This document shows, one piece after another, positions 9,104-17,152 of a stretch of 64,000 bases of DNA. Where the stretch lies: the NCBI RefSeq assembly GCF_021283545.2, contig NZ_CP128540.1:4499501-4563500 (forward strand), written 5' to 3'. The translations under genes were made by a program, and so were the position numbers. The stretch is from Pseudomonas alloputida (GTDB lineage Bacteria; Pseudomonadota; Gammaproteobacteria; Pseudomonadales; Pseudomonadaceae). The notes under the pieces are model-generated. The model had not been told where the DNA came from and did not search any database. It worked only from the letters and a program-made list of their open reading frames with translations. Positions within the stretch are counted from its first letter, which is position 1, and every line of letters begins with the position of its first letter.

Positions 9104-10048
9104 ATGCCCACTGCGCAGCTGGCCGAACACGGCATCCGCATTGGCCTTGCCGAGCTGATCGACATGCGCCACCGCGTGCGCGAAATCCAGCTGTTTTCCA
9201 AGCCCGGCCAGCGCAGCCCACTGGTGGGCCTGCACCATTCCAAGCTGCGCGGGCGCGGCGTGGACTTCGACCAGGTGCGCGTTTACCAGGCCGGCGATGA
9301 TGTGCGCAACATCGACTGGCGTGTCACTGCGCGTACCCAGGAGCCGCACACCAAGCTGTTCCACGAAGAACGCGAGCGGCCGATCTTCATCCTCGTCGAG
9401 CAAAGCCAACGGCTTTTCTTCGGCTCAGGGCTGATGTTCAAGTCCGTGCTGGCGGCCCAGGCTGCGGCGCTGTTCGGCTGGGCAGCGCTGGGCCACAACG
9501 ACCGCATCGGCGGCCTGGTGTTCGGCGACAACGAACACCACGAAATCAAGCCCCGACGCAGCAAGCAAAGCCTGCTGCAACTGCTCAACCGCTTGGCAAA
9601 GGTCAACCAGTCACTGCACACCGAAGCCATACCCGGGGCCGACAGCCTCGGCCTGGCCCTGCGCCGCGCCCGCGAAGTGCTGCGCCCCGGCAGCCTGGCC
9701 ATCGTGATCTGCGATGAACGCTCGCTCAGCGCCCAGGTGGAACAGCACCTGGCCATGCTCTCACGGCATTGCGACCTGCTGTTGCTGCCGGTATCCGACC
9801 CGCTCGACCACGCGTTGCCTGCCGCCGGCCTGCTGCGCTTCGCCCAGCGCAGTGCCCAGCTGGAGCTCGATACCCTCGACGCCAACCTGCGCCAGGCCTA
9901 CCGCCAGCAGGCCGAAGCCCGCATCGAGCGCTGGGAGCTGATGGCGCAAAAGCTGAGGGTGGTGCTGATGCCTCTGAGCACGCAAAGTGAAATGGTCGAA
10001 CAACTGCGCGAGTACCTGAACGCCCAGCGGCCACGGAGCGCGTCATGA
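9104..10048 (+). CDS. DUF58 domain protein (MoxR partner)
   Basis: A 314-aa protein that starts 4 bp after the MoxR stop at ATG 9104 (MPTAQLAEHGIRIGL). The DUF58 signature is clear in the first third: GRGVDFDQVRVYQAGDDVRN followed by IDWRVTARTQEPHTK. The rest resembles a von Willebrand A-like fold (FILVEQSQRLFFGSG, SLAIVICDERSLSA). DUF58 proteins accompany MoxR ATPases almost everywhere and are presumed to be direct partners. The stop codon overlaps the next start (ATGA at 10045-10048), so the products are made together. Confidence 0.88.
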   Translation: MPTAQLAEHGIRIGLAELIDMRHRVREIQLFSKPGQRSPLVGLHHSKLRGRGVDFDQVRVYQAGDDVRNIDWRVTARTQEPHTKLFHEERERPIFILVEQSQRLFFGSGLMFKSVLAAQAAALFGWAALGHNDRIGGLVFGDNEHHEIKPRRSKQSLLQLLNRLAKVNQSLHTEAIPGADSLGLALRRAREVLRPGSLAIVICDERSLSAQVEQHLAMLSRHCDLLLLPVSDPLDHALPAAGLLRFAQRSAQLELDTLDANLRQAYRQQAEARIERWELMAQKLRVVLMPLSTQSEMVEQLREYLNAQRPRSAS

Positions 10049-10539
10049 ACCCGCTCGACCAGTTGCACCCACTGATCGCCCCGGCACCGGTCAGCCTGTG
10101 GCCACCCGCACCAGGCTGGTGGCTGCTGCTGGCCGTCCTGCCACTCCTGGGCTGGGGCCTGTGGCGGCTGCGCCGCTGGCGCCCGGGCAAACGCCGCATC
10201 GTGCGCGCCGAACAACCCCTGGACCCGGTGCGCCTGGAGGCCTTGGCCGAGCTGGCCCGCCTGCCACGCCCGTATGACGGCGCCCCGGCCGGCGCCTGGC
10301 TGCAACAGATCAACGCCCTGCTCAAGCGCCTGTGCCGCAACCACTACCCAGGCGCCAACAGCCACACCCTCAACGGCCGCGAGTGGCTGGCCTTTCTGGA
10401 TAACCGCTGCCCGGCCGCCGGCCTGACCCGCTGGATGGTACTGGTAGAAGGCGCCTATAAACCCGAGTGCAAGCTCGACGACAAGGCCATCGCCGGGCTC
10501 AGCCAAGCCGTCGAAATCTGGATCCGCAAGCATGTTTGA
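10045..10539 (+). CDS. DUF4381 membrane protein
   Basis: A 164-aa protein with one clear transmembrane helix near the N-terminus (WWLLLAVLPLLGWGLWRL) followed by a basic stretch RRWRPGKRR and a cytoplasmic tail of about 120 residues. Size, membrane topology and position between DUF58 and BatA match DUF4381, a constant member of MoxR/Bat operons. It overlaps the DUF58 stop (ATGA) and its own end overlaps the BatA start by 8 bp. It has no known enzymatic motif and probably acts as a membrane anchor in the complex. Confidence 0.8.
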   Translation: MNPLDQLHPLIAPAPVSLWPPAPGWWLLLAVLPLLGWGLWRLRRWRPGKRRIVRAEQPLDPVRLEALAELARLPRPYDGAPAGAWLQQINALLKRLCRNHYPGANSHTLNGREWLAFLDNRCPAAGLTRWMVLVEGAYKPECKLDDKAIAGLSQAVEIWIRKHV

Positions 10540-11608
10540 ACTGGCCTGGCCGTGGGTCTTCGCCCTGTTGCCGCTGCCATGGCTGGCGCGCCTGCTGCTG
10601 CCCGCTGCCGACAGTGGTGAACCGGTGCTCAAGGTGGGTTTCCTCAACGAGCTGGAAGGCCTGGCCGGGCGCCGCGCAAGGCTCAACCTGCCCACCTGGC
10701 GCCAGCAGGCACCGTTCGTCGTCATCTGGCTGTTGCTGCTGTGCGCCGCCGCTCGCCCGCAATGGCTGGGCGAACCGGTGCCGATCGCCGCCAGCGGCCG
10801 CGACCTGCTGGTGGCGGTGGACGTGTCCGGGTCGATGGACTTCCCCGACATGCAGTGGCAGAACGAGGACATCAGCCGCCTCGACCTGGTCAAGGCGCTG
10901 ATGGGCGACTTCCTGCAAGACCGTGAAGGCGACCGCGTGGGCCTGATCCTGTTCGGCAGCCAGGCCTACCTGCAGGCGCCGCTCACCTTTGACCGGCGCA
11001 CCGTGCGCACCTTCCTCATCGAGGCGCAGATCGGCATCGCAGGCAAGAACACCGCCATCGGCGACGCCATTGGCCTGGCGGTCAAACGCCTGCGCGAACG
11101 CCCGGCACAAAGCCGGGTGCTGGTGCTGATCACGGACGGCGCCAACAACGGCGGGCAGATTCACCCGCTGACAGCCGCCCGCCTGGCGGCCCAGGAAGGC
11201 GTGCGCATCTACACCATCGGTATCGGCGCCAACCCCGAAGCCAGTGGCACCCCAGGCCTGCTCGGCCTCAACCCGAGCCTGGACCTGGACGAAGCCGCGC
11301 TCAAGGAAATTGCCGACATCACCCACGGCGCCTACTTCCGTGCCCATGACGGCGCCGAACTGGACGCTATCGGCGATACCCTCGACCAGCTGGAGCCAGT
11401 AGCCCAGCAACCGACCCAGGCGCGCACAGCCCAGGCCCTGTACGCCTGGCCGCTGGCGCTGGCGCTGCTGCTCAGCGTGCTGCTGGTGGTGGCCGTGCAG
11501 TGGCCCGACAACCTGTTGCAGCGCCTGCTGCGCAAGCCGCGCTTCCTGCAGCCGCACCCGGAATGGCGCCAGCGCTTGAAGCGCCTGCGTTTAAGGAGAC
11601 GGCGATGA
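10532..11608 (+). CDS. BatA-like von Willebrand factor A membrane protein
   Basis: A 358-aa protein with two N-terminal hydrophobic segments, a vWA domain and a C-terminal helix (LYAWPLALALLLSVLLVVAV) with a very basic tail. The MIDAS metal site is intact: LVAVDVSGSMDFPD (about residues 94-107), and further along LITDGANNGG. This is the BatA type of the aerotolerance operon, with the vWA domain facing the periplasm between membrane helices. It is presumed to bind a partner through its metal site under MoxR control. It overlaps the next gene by ATGA at 11605-11608. Confidence 0.88.
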   Translation: MFELAWPWVFALLPLPWLARLLLPAADSGEPVLKVGFLNELEGLAGRRARLNLPTWRQQAPFVVIWLLLLCAAARPQWLGEPVPIAASGRDLLVAVDVSGSMDFPDMQWQNEDISRLDLVKALMGDFLQDREGDRVGLILFGSQAYLQAPLTFDRRTVRTFLIEAQIGIAGKNTAIGDAIGLAVKRLRERPAQSRVLVLITDGANNGGQIHPLTAARLAAQEGVRIYTIGIGANPEASGTPGLLGLNPSLDLDEAALKEIADITHGAYFRAHDGAELDAIGDTLDQLEPVAQQPTQARTAQALYAWPLALALLLSVLLVVAVQWPDNLLQRLLRKPRFLQPHPEWRQRLKRLRLRRRR

Positions 11609-13323
11609 TCGACTTGTGGCCCCAATGGCTGCGCCCGCTCTGGCTGCTGGCGGTTCCCGTGCTCGGCTGGCTGCTGTACAAACTGTGGCACCGGCGCAAG
11701 CGCGCCGGGCGCTGGCAGATGATTCTGCCGCCAGCCTTCCACGGTGTACTGCTGGGTGGCGGCAGCGGCAGCACCAGCAAACTGCCGTGGGTGGCGCTGG
11801 GCCTTGCCTGGTTACTGGTGATCCTGGCGCTGCTCGGGCCCAGCTGGCAGCGGCTGGAAGAAAGCCGTCAGCGCCCGGCCGACCCGCTGGTGATCCTGCT
11901 CGAACTGACCCCGCAAATGCTCGCCGAGGACAGCCCGCCCAACCGCCTGGAACAGGCCCGGCGCAAGATCCTCGACCTGCTTGAACACCGCCGCGACAGC
12001 CAGACGGCGCTGGTGGTGTATGCCGGCTCCGCGCACACCCTGGTGCCGCTGTCCGACGACCTGGCCACCACCCGCAATTTGCTCGAGGCCATCGACCCGT
12101 CGATCATGCCCAAACCCGGCCAGCGTGCCGACCTGGCCGTGCAAAAAGGCCTGGCGCTCCTGGCCCAGAGCGGCCTCGGCCAAGGCCGCCTGCTGCTGGT
12201 AGGCTCAGCGCTCAGCGCCGCCGAGCGCCAGGGCATCACCCAGGCCCTCGGCCGCCAGGGCCCAAGCCTGCTGATGCTGGGCATCGGCAGCCGCGAAGGC
12301 GCCCCGGTGCGCCAGGCCAATGGCGAATACCTTAAAGACGACCAGGGCGGCATCCTCTTGCCTCGCCTGGACAGCGCCAGCCTGAAGGGTTTTATCAGCG
12401 GCACGGGCGGGCGCTACCGGCACGCCCGCATCGACGACCTCGACCTGCGTGGCCTGGGCCTGTTCGACAACCCGCGGAGCGGGCGCAATGACGGCCAGAC
12501 CCTGCAACTGGACAGCTGGGCCGACCAAGGTTACTGGCTGCTGATTCCGTTGTTGCTGCTGGCCGCCTGCGCCGGCCGGCGCGGCTGGCTGTTCTGCCTG
12601 CCGCTACTGCTGGCCTTGCCGCAGCCTGGCCAGGCTTTCGAGCTCAACGACCTGTGGCTGCGCCCCGACCAGCAAGGCCAGAAGCTGCTGGAGCAAAACC
12701 GCCCGGCCAGCGCTGCGCGTCACTTCCAGAACCCGCAATGGCGCGGCATGGCCCTGTACCAGGCCGGCGACTATGCCGGTGCCGCCGAGGCATTTTCCCA
12801 AGGCGACACTGCAGCAGCCCACTACAATCGAGGCAATGCCCTGGCCCGCAGTGGCGAGCTGGAAGCCGCCCTGGATGCCTACGAGCAAGCCCTGGAGCGT
12901 CAGCCCGACCTGCAGGCCGCGCTGGACAACCAGGCGCTGGTGCAGCAACTGCTGCAACAACGTGAAGCCAAGGCCGAGGAACAACCGCCCGGCAGCGATG
13001 CCCAAGACACGCCCGGCAGCGAAACCGAAGGCAACAGCAGCTCGGCCAGCAGCCCGGCCCAAGGCACACCCGGCGACGACCAACAGGCCAGCCCCGAACA
13101 ACCCGGCGAAAGCAGCAGCAACAGCCAGGCCGCCCCCGGCAACCAGGCCGGGAGCGACGACAGTGTCATCCAGCCGCCACAGCGCCCGGTGTCGACCAGC
13201 CTCGACGGCGAACAGCGCCAAGCCCTGGAGCAATGGCTGCGGGAAATCCCCGACAACCCGGCAGAGCTGCTGCGACGCAAATTCTGGTATGAACAGCAAT
13301 TGCATCAGGAAAAATCACAATGA
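11605..13323 (+). CDS. BatB/BatC-type fusion: vWA membrane protein with TPR repeats
   Basis: A 572-aa protein starting at ATG 11605 behind AAGGAG. Order: two N-terminal membrane helices, a vWA domain, a third helix pair (WLLIPLLLLAACAGRRGWLF), then a TPR region around residues 370-460 (ALYQAGDYAGAAEAFSQGD, HYNRGNALARSGELEAALDA) and a Ser/Gln/Asn/Pro-rich low-complexity linker of about 70 residues. It combines the BatB and BatC roles of other bacteria. The MIDAS position reads VILLELTPQMLAED instead of DxSxS, so metal binding of the usual kind is probably lost, unlike BatA before it. Confidence 0.86.
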   Translation: MIDLWPQWLRPLWLLAVPVLGWLLYKLWHRRKRAGRWQMILPPAFHGVLLGGGSGSTSKLPWVALGLAWLLVILALLGPSWQRLEESRQRPADPLVILLELTPQMLAEDSPPNRLEQARRKILDLLEHRRDSQTALVVYAGSAHTLVPLSDDLATTRNLLEAIDPSIMPKPGQRADLAVQKGLALLAQSGLGQGRLLLVGSALSAAERQGITQALGRQGPSLLMLGIGSREGAPVRQANGEYLKDDQGGILLPRLDSASLKGFISGTGGRYRHARIDDLDLRGLGLFDNPRSGRNDGQTLQLDSWADQGYWLLIPLLLLAACAGRRGWLFCLPLLLALPQPGQAFELNDLWLRPDQQGQKLLEQNRPASAARHFQNPQWRGMALYQAGDYAGAAEAFSQGDTAAAHYNRGNALARSGELEAALDAYEQALERQPDLQAALDNQALVQQLLQQREAKAEEQPPGSDAQDTPGSETEGNSSSASSPAQGTPGDDQQASPEQPGESSSNSQAAPGNQAGSDDSVIQPPQRPVSTSLDGEQRQALEQWLREIPDNPAELLRRKFWYEQQLHQEKSQ

Positions 13324-14951
13324 GTCGCTTCGGCGTCTTTCTCCTCACCCTGCTGTGGGCCGTGCTGGCCCAGGCCGAACCGCTGCTGCAGGCCAGCGTC
13401 GACCGCACCCGCCTGGAAGCTGGCGAAAGCCTGGAACTGACCCTGGAAAGCCAGGACGTCACCCAGTTCGGCAAGCCCGACCTGCGCGCCCTGGAAGGTG
13501 ACTTCGAAGTGCGCGGCACGCGACAGCTGAACAGCCTGCACACCCTGGACGGCGAAACCCGTGCCAGCACCCGCTGGATCATTACCCTGCTGCCACGGCG
13601 CAGCGGTACCCTGCGCATCCCCGAGCTGCGGCTGGGCCAGTCGCACAGCCAGGCCATCGAACTGCAAGTGCTGCAGGCCGATGCCAACCGCCAGGACAAC
13701 GCTCAGGTATTCATCGAAGCCACCCTCGACAGCCACGACGTCTATGTCCAGGCCCAAGCCGTGCTGACCCTGCGCATCTACCACTCGGTAGCGCTGTACG
13801 ACGACAGCAGCCTCAGCTCCCTGCAACTGGAGAACGCCAAGGTCGAGCCGTTGGGCGAGTCGCGCACGTATGAAAAGGAAATCAACGGCGTGCGTCATGG
13901 CGTGATCGAAACCCGCTATGCGGTGTATGCCCAGCAAAGTGGCACCCTCGACATCCCGTCGCTGACGTTCACCGCCACGGCAGCTGCCAGCAGCGACGAA
14001 GCAGCGCAGGCCAATGGCACGGCCCGCGCCGGCCACCAGGTGCAGGTCAGCTCGCTGCCCTTGCGCCTCACGGTACGGCCGATTCCGGCAGCCTGGCCGG
14101 CTGGCTTGCCGTGGTTGCCAGCCAGCAGCCTGACCCTGGAAGAGCACTGGAGCCCGGACCCCGGCAGCCAGCAGGTACAGATTGGCGACTCGCTGACGCG
14201 CAACATCACCTTGCGTGCCGAAGGCTTGTCCAGCACCCAACTGCCGCCGCTGCCGGCTACGGAGATCATCGGCCTGCGCCGTTACCCTGACCAGCCGCTG
14301 CTGCGCAACGAAATCAGCGAACGGGGCATGACCGCCAACCGCGAAGAGCGCGAGGCCCTGGTGCCGACCCACAGCGGCACGCTGGCGTTGCCGGCGCTGG
14401 AAGTGGCCTGGTGGAACACCCGCGAAGACCACCTGGAGCACAGCAGCCTGCCGGCGCGCACGCTGAACGTGCTGGACAACCCGGCACTGAGCGCCGACAC
14501 CCCGGTGGGCGACAACAGCAGCGCCAGCACCCTGCTGTGGCCCTGGCAGCTGTCCACACTGGTGTTTGCCCTGACCACCGTGCTGGGCTTTGCCCTGTGG
14601 TGGCGCGCCCGTTCGCGGCCAGCGGTGCTGCGCACGGCGCAGAACGGGCCAAGCCCACGCACCTTGCTGGACGACCTCAAGCGCGCATGCCAGGCCAACG
14701 ACCCCCAGGCTACGCGCCAGGCGCTGGATGCCTGGGCCCGGCAGCAACCGGAAACCCTGGCCGAGATGGCGGCGCGCTTCGTGCCGTTGTCGGATGCGCT
14801 GGATGGTTTGAACGGGGCGTTGTACAGCGAGAGCGGGCAGTATTGGCAGGGGGAGGATTTGTGGCGGGCGATTGGTACCATTCCGCCAGCTGAGCAGGTG
14901 TTGCTGCCGGCGGGCGAGAACGGCAGCTTGCCGCCGCTCTATCCCAAGTAA
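13320..14951 (+). CDS. BatD-like (oxygen-tolerance) protein
   Basis: A 543-aa exported protein: signal peptide MSRFGVFLLTLLWAVLAQA, several beta-rich domains with the BatD start (LLQASVDRTRLEAGESLELT), one transmembrane helix near residue 410 (LSTLVFALTTVLGFALWW), and a cytoplasmic tail of about 110 residues. BatD is the last constant member of the MoxR/Bat operon and presumably the periplasmic part of the complex. It overlaps the BatB/TPR stop (ATGA at 13320-13323). The operon ends here; a REP pair follows. Confidence 0.86.
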   Translation: MSRFGVFLLTLLWAVLAQAEPLLQASVDRTRLEAGESLELTLESQDVTQFGKPDLRALEGDFEVRGTRQLNSLHTLDGETRASTRWIITLLPRRSGTLRIPELRLGQSHSQAIELQVLQADANRQDNAQVFIEATLDSHDVYVQAQAVLTLRIYHSVALYDDSSLSSLQLENAKVEPLGESRTYEKEINGVRHGVIETRYAVYAQQSGTLDIPSLTFTATAAASSDEAAQANGTARAGHQVQVSSLPLRLTVRPIPAAWPAGLPWLPASSLTLEEHWSPDPGSQQVQIGDSLTRNITLRAEGLSSTQLPPLPATEIIGLRRYPDQPLLRNEISERGMTANREEREALVPTHSGTLALPALEVAWWNTREDHLEHSSLPARTLNVLDNPALSADTPVGDNSSASTLLWPWQLSTLVFALTTVLGFALWWRARSRPAVLRTAQNGPSPRTLLDDLKRACQANDPQATRQALDAWARQQPETLAEMAARFVPLSDALDGLNGALYSESGQYWQGEDLWRAIGTIPPAEQVLLPAGENGSLPPLYPK

Positions 14952-14960
14952 GTGGTTGCC

Positions 14961-15064
14961 TGTGCGGGCCTCTTCGCGGGCATGCCCGCTCCCACTGACC
15001 GCGTACGCCGAGAACCTTGCGCCGTACCTGTGGGAGCGGGCGTGCCCGCGAACACCGGCGCAGC
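14961..15064. repeat. REP pair (inverted, BIME-like)
   Basis: Two copies of the P. putida-type REP core face each other: one near 14966-14995 (CTTCGCGGGCATGCCCGCTC) and one near 15030-15060 (GTGGGAGCGGGCGTGCCCGC). They lie just behind the MoxR/Bat operon. REP pairs usually sit at 3' ends and can stabilise mRNA or bind gyrase. Confidence 0.85.
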
Positions 15065-15190
15065 TACCACCGTAAGATATTTCTGAACCTGCAACCCAAT
15101 GCTTCAGAATCAACCCGCTTAGGAATTACCCTACGCGCGCTGCCGAACTATCGCTGTTGTCGGGGAAACACCTCACGGATAACGTTTCCG

Positions 15191-15348
15191 GGTCGCTTCG
15201 GTGACCGGGTGTGAGAACCCGACAGAGATTTTACGCAGCACCTCTAATGGCGGCCGTACGTGGGCAGGCTTCGGCCTGGCCGAGTCATTGCGTATTTCTC
15301 CTCGGTTTCTCACCCCGCGTACGGCTGCCACCCTCGATCCGTGAGAAA
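15191..15348 (+). promoter_or_regulatory. Structured 5' leader RNA of the DUF3077 gene (unrecognised family)
   Basis: Read by eye, the leader contains: hairpin P0 15191-15196/15201-15206 with a UUCG tetraloop; a 16-bp helix P1 15249-15264/15314-15329 (two G-U pairs); inside it hairpin P2 15265-15269/15274-15278, again with UUCG; and hairpin P3 15280-15284/15301-15305. The junction strand 15306-15313 (TTTCTCAC) can pair with GTGAGAA at 15211-15217 as a pseudoknot or with GTGAGAAA at 15341-15348, not both at once. The amount of matched pairing is far above what is expected for an intergenic stretch. No known riboswitch class was recognised. It may control translation of the gene 41 bp downstream. 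Confidence 0.6.
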
Positions 15349-15389
15349 GATTCAGGTGGCAGTGCCCTTCTGTTTCAGAGGAATACGCC

Positions 15390-15656
15390 ATGAAGAAGAT
15401 CGTCCCCGATCCTCCTGCAATCCTGACAGCCCGCCCCTTCTACACCATCAACCAGGACACGCCTTCGGTTGACGCCCTGACCCACACCCTCCAGTTGATG
15501 GCCGGCATCGAAGACTCGCTGGACGAATACATCTGCGCCAATGCCGGTGAACCCGGTATCAACATGCTGGTCAACGCAGTGCATCACGTGCAGATGACCA
15601 GAGCGCTGGCCGAGTTGCTGCTACACCGGCAGACCGGGGAAATCACCCTGCGCTGA
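15390..15656 (+). CDS. DUF3077 domain small protein
   Basis: An 88-aa protein starting MKKIVPDPPAILTARPFYT, with a good ribosome site (AGAGG). It matches the DUF3077 small-protein family, which in Pseudomonas occurs in several copies per genome. The central part (ALTHTLQLMAGIEDSLDEY) and the end (MTRALAELLLHRQTGEI) are amphipathic helices; there is no signal peptide, membrane helix or catalytic motif. The function is unknown. It is a single-gene unit between REP elements with an elaborate leader, suggesting post-transcriptional control. Confidence 0.75.
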   Translation: MKKIVPDPPAILTARPFYTINQDTPSVDALTHTLQLMAGIEDSLDEYICANAGEPGINMLVNAVHHVQMTRALAELLLHRQTGEITLR

Positions 15657-15666
15657 TTGCAGCCTT

Positions 15667-15787
15667 TGTAGGAGCGGCCTTGTGTCGCGATCGGGGTGCG
15701 AAGCGCCCCCAGGGTCTTCGCATCACAGCCAAATCGCCGGGCCATGTTGCGGCCCTCTGCGACCGGTCCGGCAAGGCAGCTCCCACA
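15667..15787. repeat. REP-type repeat, second family
   Basis: The unit starts TGTAGGAGCGGCCTTGTGTC and ends, inverted, with GGCAGCTCCCACA. It contains an inner hairpin GGGGTGC-GAA-GCGCCCC. This is the other common P. putida intergenic repeat, here between the DUF3077 gene and the converging RHS-tip gene. Confidence 0.7.
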
Positions 15788-15820
15788 ATGAACCGAACCG
15801 CAAACCCTTGATGATCGTGC

Positions 15821-16474
15821 TTAAAACCATTCTGCTTTACGCAGCCGTGAAGCCGACTGAGCGGGCTGCTCTGCGACTGCCTCGGTTGGCCCTGGCTTGG
15901 GCGGGAAGGGATCGTTCGGATTCAGAAGCGCGTCGATCATTGGCGTTGCACTGGATGCATCACCTTGTGGACCGCTCAGCAGTGGTTTGAGGCTCCTTTT
16001 ATCCTGCCTGGATGCCAATTCACTGATCAAAAGCATTTGTTGCTCGTGCAACGCGTAATGCGTTCTCTTGGACTTCGAAATCATACTGTCGACCATTTGC
16101 GAACCTAGTGTGTTGTACCGTTCAACCAACTGATCTGTAGTTAGCTGCTGAACTTTCTTCACGGAGACTGGCTTGATCCGCACGGGTCGCCGTGAAAGAG
16201 CATTTCTCTCGAACCCATGCCCACTTGGATCCTGCCGATTAACAGGATCATTCGAACAAAAGGCGTAGCTGTTCACCCCACCCTCACCAAACGGGCTGAA
16301 GCTGTCCGCCGACAGAAAGCGCATCAGAGCCGGGCTGAATGCACGATACCCGTTGCCCAATAGGTAACTCGTCAACTCAACGGCCAGCCGTTCGCCGTTG
16401 AAACCGAGTAGCGTGCTTTTCGATGGCCGCTTGGAGTACCCGTATGCTGTATAGACCTGTGCCAAGGTCGCCAT
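15821..16474 (-). CDS. Orphan RHS repeat-associated core/tip protein
   Basis: A 217-aa protein with no upstream RHS shell. The first 80 residues hold the RHS core signature: GYSKRPSKSTLLGFNGERL, then YLLGNGYRAFSPALMRFLSA and SYAFCSNDPVNRQDPSGHG. In full RHS toxins this core closes the shell and is followed by a variable toxin tip. Here the tip is about 130 residues (from GFERNALSRRPVRI to the C-terminus), highly polar, with no motif I recognise. The start MATLAQVYTAYGY looks like the middle of an RHS strand. The region is A/T-richer than its neighbours, in line with transfer. No cognate immunity gene is seen. It may be a displaced tip cassette or a small stand-alone protein. Confidence 0.72.
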   Translation of the reverse strand: MATLAQVYTAYGYSKRPSKSTLLGFNGERLAVELTSYLLGNGYRAFSPALMRFLSADSFSPFGEGGVNSYAFCSNDPVNRQDPSGHGFERNALSRRPVRIKPVSVKKVQQLTTDQLVERYNTLGSQMVDSMISKSKRTHYALHEQQMLLISELASRQDKRSLKPLLSGPQGDASSATPMIDALLNPNDPFPPKPGPTEAVAEQPAQSASRLRKAEWF

Positions 16475-17152
16475 CGCCTAGCCTCATACAAGTGAGCCAG
16501 TTGTAGTTTGCTCGAACACAATTTTTCCGCCGCAATCAACGGCGAGACAACTGACAAAAATGCCAGGCAAGCGTGGTCCATGTGGGAGCGGGCGCGCCCG
16601 CGAACACCGGCGCAGCCGGTGCCATGCACCGCGTTGGATTCTTCGCGGGCACGCCCGCTCCCACAGGGTCCCTGCTAAATCAGTAAGTGATGCGCAGTTC
16701 TATGAGAGATCACCCAGCCCTTCCGGGCTGCGCTGTCGCACAGCAAACAGGATGCGCATGACGTCAGATCTGCACTGACATCGAGATCTAGAAAAGCATT
16801 CGCCGACTGATCCGGGTAGGTCAGCCGCCGAATACTTTGCTATGGTTCCCAATGCGCGGGAAAGAGGCCGTAGACCGCACTGGTGTGCTGCTTTGCTCCC
16901 GAATGAGAGAGTGGCCCAAATGGCATCGGCGTTAATCCCTGTCGGCACAGCTTGCTGTGACCACGTATAGAAGAGTGAACACTTCGCCGCCATTGACCCC
17001 GCGCGCCTGTTTTTTTCGCTAGAAAGAACAGTGGGTTATCTTTTGTTTGATAGAAGCTGGCTTGCCCGCGATCGGGCCGCACAGCGGCCCCACGCTTGGG
17101 TTACCATACCGCCCTTTCCCCGCTTGCCCGACTCGACACCAACAGGTCATCC
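16475..17152. other. Gene-free 678-bp stretch: REP pair plus unexplained sequence
   Basis: A REP pair occupies 16581-16666. From about 16680 to 17060 the DNA is unlike its surroundings (lower GC, short overlapping reading frames on the minus strand). Frames there (for example YTWSQQAVPTGINADAIWAT) remind me of short spurious ORFs annotated in other P. putida genomes, which suggests a dispersed repeat rather than a gene. 17060-17152 leads into sbcD and ends in the ribosome site AACAGG. Confidence 0.5.
16581..16666. repeat. REP pair (inverted)
   Basis: GTGGGAGCGGGCGCGCCCGC near 16582 faces TTCGCGGGCACGCCCGCTCC near 16642, with a short hairpin (CACCGGCGCAGCCGGTG) between them. Same REP family as 14961-15064. 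Confidence 0.85.

Larger units (their letters stand above)
14952..15389. other. Gene-free stretch: REP pair, then structured DUF3077 leader
   Basis: These 438 bp hold no protein gene that I can support. From 14961 to 15064 there are two inverted REP units; 15065-15185 is ordinary A/T-richer spacer that may carry the promoter; 15191-15348 is the structured leader described separately. A Shine-Dalgarno (AGAGG, about 15376-15380) ends the stretch in front of ATG 15390. Confidence 0.7.

Noticed and set aside
13305..15113. 602-codon open frame on the minus strand
   Set aside because: Antisense to the BatD-like gene; no recognisable domain.
16700..16993. 97-codon frame on the minus strand upstream of sbcD
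   Set aside because: No ribosome site, overlapping alternative frames of equal quality, and resemblance to repeat-derived spurious ORFs; treated as unexplained sequence instead.
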